Source of the DNA: Rhodopirellula sp.
GTDB lineage: Bacteria > Planctomycetota > Planctomycetia > Pirellulales > Pirellulaceae
NCBI GenBank assembly: GCA_002698965.1
Contig: PAAT01000002.1
Location: forward strand, 1 to 33,877
Direction of reading: 5' to 3'
Length of the DNA: 33,877 nucleotides
The translations under genes were made by a program, and so were the position numbers. The notes under the pieces were generated by a model. That model searched no databases and was not told the origin of the DNA. It worked only from the letters and a program-made list of their open reading frames with translations. Every line of letters starts with the position of its first letter. Position 1 is the stretch's first letter. Positions 26,497-33,877 of this stretch are shown here, one piece after another.

Positions 26497-28536
26497 TTAT
26501 TCTCCAATTCCGAAACTAGAGCGCCGGTAGAGTGTGAAACCAATTCGAGTGTGGGAAGCAGCTGTTTTAAGCATGGTCACGAAATCCTCGCTACTCAGGT
26601 CGATCCCTTTTTCGTGGAGCAGTTCCGCAGTTTGACTCGCCACGGAAACATCATAATCGCTTAGTGTTCTTATGAGCTTGGTAATCGGAAGTCGTGAGTT
26701 GACCAGGGTTTCAGCGTAATCACGGGCTGATGAAAATTTACCATCACGGTCCCAATCGAGTTTAATGACACCGGTTGAGCCAATCGTACAGGGCCGAAAC
26801 CTTATTCCCTGCGGTTGGTAGGGTTTGGCGGTTGGCCAGTGTAGCGAGTCCACCCCTTCGCCTCTTGCAATCGCGACGAGATACGCGTCCTTATTGCGTT
26901 GCTCAAGGCGGATTTTTCCCGTCCACTTGATTCCCGCTCGTTCGCCTCGGGGAATTCGGATTGTTTTGATAAGGCGTCCGTTTCGATATAGCTCCAACTG
27001 TCGGGCTGTAACCCAACTCGGCCCTTGCACCGTTATTTTAGCGTAAAAGGCGTCGGTACCGGTGACCAAGTCTCCCGATTGGAAATTATCATTAACATCC
27101 ATCGTGGTAAACAAGCCATAACTAACGTTCGCTTTTCCCTTTGCCAGAGCTGTGACCGCATCGTTGACATTAATGGCTCCCGGATCTTCGTCGTTGATGC
27201 GAATGTACGTCCGGCCCTGCCCGATAAAATGTCTGGCTACATCATGAGAGTCGCTACATCCAATTCCGGTGACATCAATACCACGATTAAGAAGGCCAAA
27301 CCAATCACGATAAAGTTGCATCACATCCGTCTGGATTGCTCCTGAATTAATTAGTTCCATTGCGTTTGCGGGAAAGCCACCGTTGCCAAAACTATTACCA
27401 GTTAATGAAATATGCCGCTCGGGTGAAAACGGAGTGACACCACCATGTACGTCCCGAGCATGATTGAGAATAATGACCTCTGCGCCGGTTTGCGTCTTTA
27501 TCGAATTGATGGTGTTGGCCCAAGACTTGGAAGTGTGATCGGGAAGAGGAGTTCCCTTGGCCACAGGGAAAATGTTGAAATGGCCGGTTGGTGTTGTCAC
27601 TTCGTTGCCAATCACAGGAGTGAAGTAACATTGGAGGTTTAATTCTTTCATCCGCGGTTCATAGTCAATGTGCAGATTGTGATCGGTTGCAATTGGCAAC
27701 TCAATTCCCTCGCCAACTATGGTCACCATCCGTTCATCCAGCGTTGCATCTCCATGCCGCGAATGAGTGAGAGTGTGTACATGGGTGTCACAACTGACAA
27801 ATCCGCGCGTATTAACCTCCCGCCTGATTTTTAGGTGGTTGGGAGCAGTGGACTCCGGGGTGGCAGTTATTCGTACGGAATCAATACCCCATTCGACACC
27901 CCTTCCAGCAATAACATCGTACCTGCCAGGCGGTAGTTTGACGTTGACTTGGCCAGTGCTAGTGTAGATCACCCCGGCCCGAACAGCCGTGGTCTCGTTA
28001 GAAATATTTCCAGCGGACATCAGGGCGCCATCAGAGTTGAGCACCGTGATACGGCAGGGTGTAAGTTGACGAGTTTCTTTGTTAGTTACGCAAATAGGAA
28101 CAGTGCACTGGCTCAAATAGTCAGCTCGTGACAATGGATGAAAGCGAATTGCCCCGACGTAAATGTCATCAGGGGATTTGTTGCCTGTTTGAACTATAGT
28201 TAGCGTGTTGTTGCCAGACTGTATGAATCCCGGTGGAATATCGAGGACAATTATTTGGTGATTTTCATCACGGACCAAGCGTCCCAGCAGTTTCCCGTTG
28301 ATCTCAATTGCCCATTGTTGTTTAACGTCGATCTGTTCAAGTGAAAGCGATTTTGGGAATTTACCTTCGGAAGCGCTGAATGAGTGTGATAAAGAAGGGG
28401 CATCTGCTTGGATTGGAAAACTGTCCCATTCACGCTCGCCATTCCGCAAGTGGATGAGATCGTCCATCCCGAGACAAGACCTGCTGCTTAGAGATGCGGC
28501 AACAAAAAGTGTTAGGAGTAGCCAACGCATAGGCAT
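26497..28536 (-). CDS. Exported CehA/McbA-type PHP-domain metallohydrolase
   Basis: This 679-residue exported protein has a PHP-type metal site like CehA/McbA hydrolases. Motifs are CDTHVHT (His252 and His254), TDHN (284-287), ILNHARDVHGG and GCSDSHDVARHF. A signal peptide (about 3-23) precedes a lectin-like beta-sandwich (about 55-135) and an Ig-like stretch (about 145-230). After the hydrolase domain, a C-terminal segment holds a calcium-loop-like DWDRDGKFSSARDY and a helical tail. The frame is open to a TTG at 28578, but ATG at 28536 has AGGAA 12 nt upstream and puts the hydrophobic signal at the N-terminus. CehA family members hydrolyse esters, carbamates or phosphodiesters; the substrate here is unknown. 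The gene diverges from the phosphoesterase gene across 238 bp. Confidence 0.8.
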   Translation of the reverse strand: MPMRWLLLTLFVAASLSSRSCLGMDDLIHLRNGEREWDSFPIQADAPSLSHSFSASEGKFPKSLSLEQIDVKQQWAIEINGKLLGRLVRDENHQIIVLDIPPGFIQSGNNTLTIVQTGNKSPDDIYVGAIRFHPLSRADYLSQCTVPICVTNKETRQLTPCRITVLNSDGALMSAGNISNETTAVRAGVIYTSTGQVNVKLPPGRYDVIAGRGVEWGIDSVRITATPESTAPNHLKIRREVNTRGFVSCDTHVHTLTHSRHGDATLDERMVTIVGEGIELPIATDHNLHIDYEPRMKELNLQCYFTPVIGNEVTTPTGHFNIFPVAKGTPLPDHTSKSWANTINSIKTQTGAEVIILNHARDVHGGVTPFSPERHISLTGNSFGNGGFPANAMELINSGAIQTDVMQLYRDWFGLLNRGIDVTGIGCSDSHDVARHFIGQGRTYIRINDEDPGAINVNDAVTALAKGKANVSYGLFTTMDVNDNFQSGDLVTGTDAFYAKITVQGPSWVTARQLELYRNGRLIKTIRIPRGERAGIKWTGKIRLEQRNKDAYLVAIARGEGVDSLHWPTAKPYQPQGIRFRPCTIGSTGVIKLDWDRDGKFSSARDYAETLVNSRLPITKLIRTLSDYDVSVASQTAELLHEKGIDLSSEDFVTMLKTAASHTRIGFTLYRRSSFGIGE

Positions 28537-28664
28537 AACGCAACGAGTTCCTGTAGATTTAGAGACGTTATGAAACAAAGACCGAAGTTTCAGTTCAGGA
28601 GATTAATGAATCCCTGAATGTTAATTGTAACATTTCACCATCATGTAAAACGATGAATTGCATG

Positions 28665-28711
28665 AACAGGCACACAAGCTATTGGGTACTCGAGATTTGC
28701 TTGTGCCTGTT
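28665..28711. repeat. Inverted repeat (hairpin) in a divergent intergenic region
   Basis: The left arm AACAGGCACACAAGC (28665-28679) pairs with GCTTGTGCCTGTT (28699-28711), giving 13 base pairs with a 2-nt bulge around a 19-nt loop. Read on the plus strand, the right arm is followed by TTTCC, which would suit an intrinsic terminator. Yet both flanking genes are transcribed away from it, so there is no obvious gene for it to terminate. It could end a short RNA, form part of the 5' leader of the phosphoesterase gene, or bind a regulator. Confidence 0.6.
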
Positions 28712-28774
28712 TTCCTACGCTAAAATGTATTTAGACGGCGTAGGTGTGGCCGCATTAGCTAAAGATTAACCATA

Positions 28775-29728
28775 TTGAAAACTCCATTGGGTCCTACAGT
28801 GAAAATTGATTTACGAAATATCGGGCGCGGTTTACCAGATGCCATACGCCTTGATCAAGCAGGTCGCAGGGCTTTCCTGCGGGATGGTTCAATGCTACTA
28901 CTGGGTGGCCTGGGCATGACAGGAACTTGTCGGGCGACGAACGATAATTCGCCATTTCGCTTTTCATTGATTACGGACTTGCATTATGCAGATAAAGATA
29001 CAGCCGGCAGTCGGCACTATCGTGATTGCATACCAAAGGTTATCGAAGCGAGATCCGTGTTTGAAAAGACGAAGCCGGAATTTCTTGTTTGTCTTGGTGA
29101 CCTCATCGATGCTGCAGCGGATGTACCCACGGAGTTGGCCTATTTAAATCGTATTACCAAAGAGTTGAATACCATCGATTGCCCAAAACATTTTGTTTTA
29201 GGAAATCATTGTGTCGATACGTTGACTAAAAGCGAATTTCTCGAGGGTGTCGGCCAAGAGAAGTCGTACTATTCCTTCGATACAAACGGCATTCATTTTG
29301 TGGTGCTTGACGCTTGTTTTAGGTCTGATGGTCAACCTTATCAGCGTAAAAACTTTGATTGGACCGATCCCAATATTTCTGCTGAGCAAGTGGACTGGTT
29401 AGGGAAGGATCTTGAGGAAACCGATTTGCCGACAATTGTGTTTGCGCACCAGCGGCTAGATGACGCCGGTGTTTATAGCGCAAAAAATGCCGGCAAAGTG
29501 CGTTCTAAGCTAGAGGCTTCGAAAAAAGTGCTAGCGGTCTTTCAGGGACACAGCCACAAAAATGAACACCAGTTAATTGGCGGCATCCATTACTGCACGA
29601 TGGTCGCTATGGTCGAGGGTAGTTTTGAAGATAGTAATGGATGTAGTACGATATCGGTCGCTGGTAACGGGACTGTGAGGGTCGAAGGCCATCGGAAGCA
29701 GGCGTCCTACCAGTGGGGGGCGACATAA
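28775..29728 (+). CDS. Calcineurin-like metallophosphoesterase with Tat-type signal
   Basis: This 317-residue metallophosphoesterase has the standard two-metal motifs in order: DLH (68-70), GDLID (108-112), GNH (143-145), a later histidine in VFAHQRL and GHSH in the FQGHSHKNE stretch. The N-terminus contains RRAFLRDGSMLLLGG (31-45), a twin-arginine export signal, so the enzyme probably acts outside the cytoplasm with metals already loaded. The substrate could be a phosphomonoester, phosphodiester or nucleotide. The longest frame begins with TTG at 28775, and GTG at 28799 is an equally good alternative. Either keeps the Tat signal, and neither has a clear Shine-Dalgarno sequence. The PhoD-type gene follows 91 bp downstream on the same strand, suggesting linked phosphate release. 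Confidence 0.85.
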   Translation: MKTPLGPTVKIDLRNIGRGLPDAIRLDQAGRRAFLRDGSMLLLGGLGMTGTCRATNDNSPFRFSLITDLHYADKDTAGSRHYRDCIPKVIEARSVFEKTKPEFLVCLGDLIDAAADVPTELAYLNRITKELNTIDCPKHFVLGNHCVDTLTKSEFLEGVGQEKSYYSFDTNGIHFVVLDACFRSDGQPYQRKNFDWTDPNISAEQVDWLGKDLEETDLPTIVFAHQRLDDAGVYSAKNAGKVRSKLEASKKVLAVFQGHSHKNEHQLIGGIHYCTMVAMVEGSFEDSNGCSTISVAGNGTVRVEGHRKQASYQWGAT

Positions 29729-29819
29729 GAGTGCTCCGGAGATAAAGAGTTAGATCTATGAATAGATTTCGCTGCGAGAAGCGTTTTTGGTGAGACAAAG
29801 TAAGAGTGGAGAGTTAAAG

Positions 29820-31373
29820 ATGAAACGATATGGAATTGAACGCCGACAATTCATGCAGTACATGGCCACAGTATCGGCCATACCTACATTGGCTACGACG
29901 GTAGCTGGATACGTTGATAAGAATCCGAAGTTTAAACAGAATCCGTTCACTTTAAGCGTCGCTTCCGGTGATCCGGAGCCGTATGGTGTTGTAATCTGGA
30001 CACGGCTGTCGGAATCTCCCCTGATTGGTGAAGTCACGTTAGAAACGCCGATTGAAGTAAAGTGGGAGGTAGCTCATGACGAAAGTTTTAAGTCGATTGC
30101 TAAGAAGGGTACTGCGCTGGCAGTGCCGCAACTTGGGCATTCAGTACACGTAGAAGTCCAAGGGCTTGAGCCCGATCGCTGGTACTTCTATCGTTTTCAC
30201 GCAGGCTCTGAGACAAGCCCCGTCGGACGGACCCGAACTACGCCTGAAAAACACGTGATGCCTCAACGCATGCAATTTGCTTTTACGTCATGCCAACATT
30301 ACGAATCAGGTTATTTCAATGGTTACCCTCATATGACCAATGAAGATCTGGACCTGGTAATCCACTTAGGCGACTACATTTATGAATATGCCGGAGTCGA
30401 TAACCGTGTCAGGAAGCACCTGGGAAAAGAGATCGAGAGTCTCGCCAACTATCGTCAGCGTTATGGTCAATATCGTCTGGATGAGTCGCTGATGAACGCA
30501 CATCGATTATTTCCGTGGCTTGTTACATGGGACGACCATGAATTCGATAATAATTACGCGAATTTGGTCTCAGAAGAGCAAGGTATCTCTCCGGAAGCCT
30601 TCCTCGCCAGGCGCATGAACGCCTATCAGGCCTACTATGAGTTTATGCCGCTTCGACAAAAGGCCTTTCCGCAGGGTCCGCATATGACGTTATATCGTGA
30701 ATGTCAGTATGGTCGATTGGCCAATTTCTTCGTCCTCGATACACGCCAATATCGGACAGACCAACCGAATGGTGACGGGCAAAAACCCAAGGCTGGAAAA
30801 GCTTTGGACCAAAATGGTACGATGTTGGGGACTAAGCAGGAACATTGGCTGATGGCAGGTTTGACAGGCTCCGAGAGCACGTGGAACGTTCTTGCCCAAC
30901 AAGTGATGATGGCGGATCTTAATCGCGGAGATGAGAAGGAAGCCCGATATAGCATGGACCAATGGCCTGGTTATGAAGTGAGCCGGCGTCGTCTGTTAAA
31001 GTTCTTTCACGAACGACGAATCCCGAATCCGGTTGTGTTGACTGGAGATATTCACGTGAATTGGGTCAATGATCTAATGCTCGATTCCGGTCGGGACGGG
31101 TCCCCGATCGTAGGTACGGAATTCGTTGGGTCTTCAATGAGTTCAAGTGGTAATGGTGGGAACTACATAGAAGAATATGAACGCGCAGCCAGCCAGAACG
31201 ATTTCGTTAAGTGGTATAACTCCAATCGCGGCTACGTGACTTGCGACCTGCGACCTGATAGCTGGACCTCGCATTTCCGAGTTACGCCTTTCGTAGATAA
31301 GCCCAATTCGCCATTGGTAAAGAAAGCAAGCTTTATCGTGCAGGCCGGACGCCCTGGTGCCGAACGCGTATGA
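29820..31373 (+). CDS. PhoD-type alkaline phosphatase/phosphodiesterase, Tat-exported
   Basis: This 517-residue protein is of the PhoD family, calcium/iron-dependent phosphatases and phosphodiesterases exported folded by Tat. The N-terminus has ERRQFMQYMAT (7-17) and a hydrophobic run. A PhoD N-terminal beta domain (about 42-140) contains FTLSVASGDPEPYGVVIWTR. The catalytic part shows FTSCQ (155-159), GDYIYEY (184-190), DDHEFDNNY (238-246) and TGDIHVNW (408-415), all expected metal ligands. The frame is open from a GTG at 29787, but ATG at 29820 is chosen because GGAG (29808-29811) lies 8 nt upstream and the Tat motif then sits at the normal place. The gene sits between a second phosphoesterase and a SASA-type esterase. 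PhoD enzymes often respond to phosphate limitation; no PHO box was recognised here. Confidence 0.9.
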   Translation: MKRYGIERRQFMQYMATVSAIPTLATTVAGYVDKNPKFKQNPFTLSVASGDPEPYGVVIWTRLSESPLIGEVTLETPIEVKWEVAHDESFKSIAKKGTALAVPQLGHSVHVEVQGLEPDRWYFYRFHAGSETSPVGRTRTTPEKHVMPQRMQFAFTSCQHYESGYFNGYPHMTNEDLDLVIHLGDYIYEYAGVDNRVRKHLGKEIESLANYRQRYGQYRLDESLMNAHRLFPWLVTWDDHEFDNNYANLVSEEQGISPEAFLARRMNAYQAYYEFMPLRQKAFPQGPHMTLYRECQYGRLANFFVLDTRQYRTDQPNGDGQKPKAGKALDQNGTMLGTKQEHWLMAGLTGSESTWNVLAQQVMMADLNRGDEKEARYSMDQWPGYEVSRRRLLKFFHERRIPNPVVLTGDIHVNWVNDLMLDSGRDGSPIVGTEFVGSSMSSSGNGGNYIEEYERAASQNDFVKWYNSNRGYVTCDLRPDSWTSHFRVTPFVDKPNSPLVKKASFIVQAGRPGAERV

Positions 31374-31524
31374 TGGGCAACTGGTTGTCGTACACTGAAA
31401 GGTGGATCAAGACTTCCCCGAACGTGAGGGATAGCCGTTCTTTGCTTATTAGCTGGCGGCCGTGAGATCTGGTTAAATTTTGTTGTTAATGCGATGTGAT
31501 CACAGTATCAGGAAAGAAAGACAG

Positions 31525-32739
31525 ATGAATATGATCGGGTTTAGAGTGAGAGCACGCTATCTTGCTACAGTCGCGGCTCTCTTTTGTGCCACCGCAGTTT
31601 CTGGCGCCGAAAAACTAAGTATCTTTATCCTTGCCGGGCAATCCAATATGGTGGGTCACGCCCGGGCGCATACCATAGCGACGCTCTACGCGTCTGATAA
31701 TCCACGCGATAAAGAACTTCTAAATTTGGTCATTAATAATGACAGCCTTTCGCGAGATGTTCTTGAAACCCAACTTAAACGGGCGCGGCAATTAGATGCA
31801 CTAACCGGCGGTATTTCCAATTCCAAAATAAAAGAGCTCGAGGAAGGAGCGAGGAAAGCTGAGTTGGAGAAAAAGGTTGCCGCCATGAAGGAGGGGCACC
31901 AGGCCTATAAAGATCTGATTGCTTCATCCTGTAAAAGTTCAGACCGCGTTTATATCACGTCGATCGCGGATCGTAATAAGAAAGCAGGAAAACTTGGCAT
32001 TGGCTACGGGGCTGACGCGTCAAAGATTGGTCCTGAGTTTGGGTTTGGCTTGTCGATGGCCGAAAAAATCAGTGGGCCGATCCTAGTCATCAAGACCTCA
32101 TGGGGGGGGAAATCTTTGAATTATAATTTTCGGCCACCTTCTGCCGGTGAATACAAGCTAAATGACAAAGAGCTTGCTGGAGAGAATGTCGAGGAGATCA
32201 GAGAGAATGCCGGCCTCAATTATCGAATGATGAATGAGGCAATCCAGGAAGTGTTAGGCAACCTGAAAGAAAATCATCCCGATTATGACGTACGAACCGG
32301 ATTTGAAATCGCGGGGTTTGTCTGGTTTCAAGGTTTTAATGACCAGTTTTCCCCCGAGTTTCGTGAGAATTACGAAGCTAATATGGTTAACTTCATTCGG
32401 GATATTCGTGCTGAATATGAGGAACCGGAGTTGCCGTTTGTGATCGGCGTTTTAGGGACTGGCAGAACCAAAGAGAAGGTCGACGAGAATGCTGTTTCTG
32501 TGGGGCAGCGAGCAGCTGCCAGAGCGATTGAGTTTAATGGACGCGTAGCTTCTGTTGAAAGTTATAAGGATTACTCGCTGTATTCCCATGCGGTGTTTGA
32601 AAAAGGGTGGCCAGAACATTTTCATGAGTGGGATACTGTTGGCAGTGATCGCCCTTACCACTATTTGGGCAGTGGGGCGTTCTTTGTGCGCTTGGGGGCC
32701 TCGTTTGCTGAGGCCATGGAAGCCTGCATGAACAATTAG
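31525..32739 (+). CDS. Exported SASA-type carbohydrate acetylesterase (sialate O-acetylesterase-like)
   Basis: This 404-residue SGNH-like esterase is of the SASA/DUF303 family, whose characterised members remove O-acetyl groups from sialic acid or xylan. A signal peptide (about 1-28) precedes the block I motif ILAGQSNMVG with Ser40. Further conserved parts are IKTSWGGKSLNYNFRPPS, FVWFQGFND and a C-terminal DRPYHYLGSG carrying the likely catalytic His. A charged helical insert (about 50-130, many Lys/Glu) separates block I from the rest and resembles what planctomycete relatives carry. The open frame begins at 31480, but ATG at 31525 has GGAAAG (31511-31516) 8 nt upstream and places the signal correctly. 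It follows the PhoD gene with 151 bp between and precedes an oxidoreductase gene by 71 bp. The substrate is unproven. Confidence 0.85.
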   Translation: MNMIGFRVRARYLATVAALFCATAVSGAEKLSIFILAGQSNMVGHARAHTIATLYASDNPRDKELLNLVINNDSLSRDVLETQLKRARQLDALTGGISNSKIKELEEGARKAELEKKVAAMKEGHQAYKDLIASSCKSSDRVYITSIADRNKKAGKLGIGYGADASKIGPEFGFGLSMAEKISGPILVIKTSWGGKSLNYNFRPPSAGEYKLNDKELAGENVEEIRENAGLNYRMMNEAIQEVLGNLKENHPDYDVRTGFEIAGFVWFQGFNDQFSPEFRENYEANMVNFIRDIRAEYEEPELPFVIGVLGTGRTKEKVDENAVSVGQRAAARAIEFNGRVASVESYKDYSLYSHAVFEKGWPEHFHEWDTVGSDRPYHYLGSGAFFVRLGASFAEAMEACMNN

Positions 32740-32810
32740 CGACGTTCAAATTATCCCAGAACGTTCTTTAACGCTGTTTGGGTACATCGCTTTAGTAAAG
32801 GAAGATCTGT

Positions 32811-33877
32811 ATGCGGGAACCAGGAGTCGCAATTATTGGTACCGGTTTTATGGGCTGGGTCCATGCGGAGGCGTTACGGCGATGCAATCTGCCTATTGTG
32901 GGTATCCTTGGCTCGACCCCGGAGAAATCTCGAGAGGCCGCTAAAGATCTTCATATCGTTCGCGGATATCAAGACCTTCCCCAGTTACTTGGTGACGAGA
33001 AGGTAACGAGTGTCCATATCGGTACTCCTAATCGCTTGCACTTCCAGATGGTGAAGGCATGTTTGGAAGCGGGGAAACATGTTTTGTGTGAAAAGCCGTT
33101 GGCGATGGATTCGAAAGAATCTGCTGCGTTGGTGGAGTTGTCAGCCGCTCATCCGGAGTTGGCTGCTGGCGTCAACTACAACATCCGCTGTTATCCATTG
33201 TGCATAGAAGCGCGTGAAATGATCACTGCGGGTGACTTGGGCGAAGTGCTGCACATTACAGGGAGTTATACGCAGGACTGGTTGTCTAAACCTACAGATT
33301 ATAACTGGCGAGTTTTGGCAGACGAAGGCGGGCAGTTGCGGGCAGTAGCAGATATTGGAACCCATTGGTTTGATCTGATGATGACTCTTACAGGCTTAGA
33401 ACTCGAGGCTGTCTGCGCGGACTTAAAAACGGTTTTTGATGTACGTCGCAGGCCCGTTGGGGAAGTTGAAACGTTTAGCGAAGATTCTGTGGAAAAAAGA
33501 CAATCGCAGGACGTGCACATCCTTACCGAAGACTACGGCGCGATCCTACTGAAGTTCAAAGGGGGAGCGAGGGGAAGTGTTTTTGTGTCACAAGTAATGC
33601 CTGGCAGAAAAAATTGCCTACAGTTTGAAATTGCCGGTACTGAGTCTACTCTGTCTTGGAATAGTGAGCAGGGAAACGAGCTATGGATTGGTCATCGAAA
33701 TAAGCCAAATCAGCGTTTAATTCGGGATCCTGCTCTGTTATCTCCCGCCGCCGCTGCAGTGGCATCATATCCGGGCGGTCACAATGAAGGGTATGCAGAT
33801 TCCTTTAAACAATGTTTTCGCGAGTTTTATCGGTATATCGCGGGGAATGATTGGCGGGCATCCCCGTCATACGCCAC
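32811..33877 (+). CDS. Gfo/Idh/MocA-family oxidoreductase (3' end beyond window)
   Basis: This gene runs off the right edge, leaving 355 residues without a stop; family members usually have about 350-450. The N-terminal Rossmann fold shows GTGFMG (10-15), and CEKPLA (93-98) carries the conserved Glu-Lys-Pro. The substrate domain has DIGTHWFDL (181-189) with the family histidine. These proteins are NAD(P)-dependent dehydrogenases or related enzymes acting on sugars, inositol or sugar acids in the cytoplasm. There is no signal peptide or Tat motif, unlike many planctomycete paralogues. The ATG is supported by AAAGGAAG (32797-32804), 6 nt upstream. It lies 71 bp after the acetylesterase gene on the same strand, so catabolism of a deacetylated sugar is a reasonable inference. 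The exact substrate is unknown. Confidence 0.92.
   Translation, partial: MREPGVAIIGTGFMGWVHAEALRRCNLPIVGILGSTPEKSREAAKDLHIVRGYQDLPQLLGDEKVTSVHIGTPNRLHFQMVKACLEAGKHVLCEKPLAMDSKESAALVELSAAHPELAAGVNYNIRCYPLCIEAREMITAGDLGEVLHITGSYTQDWLSKPTDYNWRVLADEGGQLRAVADIGTHWFDLMMTLTGLELEAVCADLKTVFDVRRRPVGEVETFSEDSVEKRQSQDVHILTEDYGAILLKFKGGARGSVFVSQVMPGRKNCLQFEIAGTESTLSWNSEQGNELWIGHRNKPNQRLIRDPALLSPAAAAVASYPGGHNEGYADSFKQCFREFYRYIAGNDWRASPSYA

Noticed and set aside
31495..31504. TGTGATCACA palindrome before the acetylesterase gene, CRP-like half sites
   Set aside because: A CRP/FNR site needs about 6 nt between the half sites and here there is none; a 10-bp palindrome alone is weak.
32758..32767. AGAACGTTCT palindrome before the oxidoreductase gene, LexA-like
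   Set aside because: Gram-positive-type SOS boxes have GAAC-N4-GTTC; the spacer is absent and the gene has no DNA-damage link.
1..33877. tRNA, rRNA, CRISPR array, insertion sequence, phage or anti-phage defence genes
   Set aside because: I looked for cloverleaf arms, regularly spaced repeats, transposase motifs and defence-type domains and found none that stood up by eye.

Overview
This window looks like part of a planctomycete chromosome, most likely Pirellulales or a near relative. The evidence is family content, not a database hit. It carries the planctomycete pairings PSCyt1-DUF1549-DUF1553 with DUF1501 and DUF1592-type cytochrome with DUF1552. It also has a giant secreted protein with a variant LEPR-XLL N-terminus and a dockerin, a Hanks-type kinase with a repeat-rich exported half, many Tat-like signals, weak ribosome binding sites and frequent GTG/TTG starts. 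Base composition looks moderate and even, and no insertion sequence, phage gene, tRNA, rRNA or CRISPR array was seen.

Layout. 25-3639: a PPOX-type flavoprotein converging on a large exported fusion of a CBM9-like domain, a soluble glucose dehydrogenase-like propeller and a diheme cytochrome. 3899-5128: an MFS transporter preceded by a small repeat/palindrome cluster. 5145-13875: two planctomycete cytochrome/Tat-partner pairs head to head, DUF1592+DUF1552 leftward and PSCyt1/DUF1549/DUF1553+DUF1501 rightward, sharing a 187-bp intergenic region. 13932-17497 (minus strand): a small two-TM protein, a PqaA-like alpha/beta hydrolase and a third DUF1501 protein. 17924-21676: a 1250-residue secreted protein with two separate alpha/beta-hydrolase domains, Calx-beta-like spacers, a dockerin and a cohesin-like tail, closed by a strong hairpin terminator. 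21815-25306: a membrane Ser/Thr kinase with a WD40-like C-terminal half. 25351-28536 (minus strand): a small subtilase and a CehA/McbA-type PHP metallohydrolase. 28775-33877: a Tat-type calcineurin-like phosphoesterase, a PhoD-type phosphatase, a SASA-type acetylesterase and a Gfo/Idh/MocA oxidoreductase that runs off the window.

How the genes may work together (inference). Most products are exported, and most are hydrolases or cytochromes. Esterases and phosphoesterases could strip acyl and phosphate groups from polysaccharide or other polymers. The cytochrome-bearing proteins could take electrons from sugar oxidation outside the cytoplasm. The MFS carrier and the Gfo/Idh/MocA enzyme could handle products inside. 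The DUF proteins have no established reaction, so this is a working picture only. The least described elements are the double-hydrolase dockerin protein, the head-to-head pair of planctomycete cytochrome modules, the DUF1501-PqaA pairing and an isolated hairpin in a divergent intergenic region.
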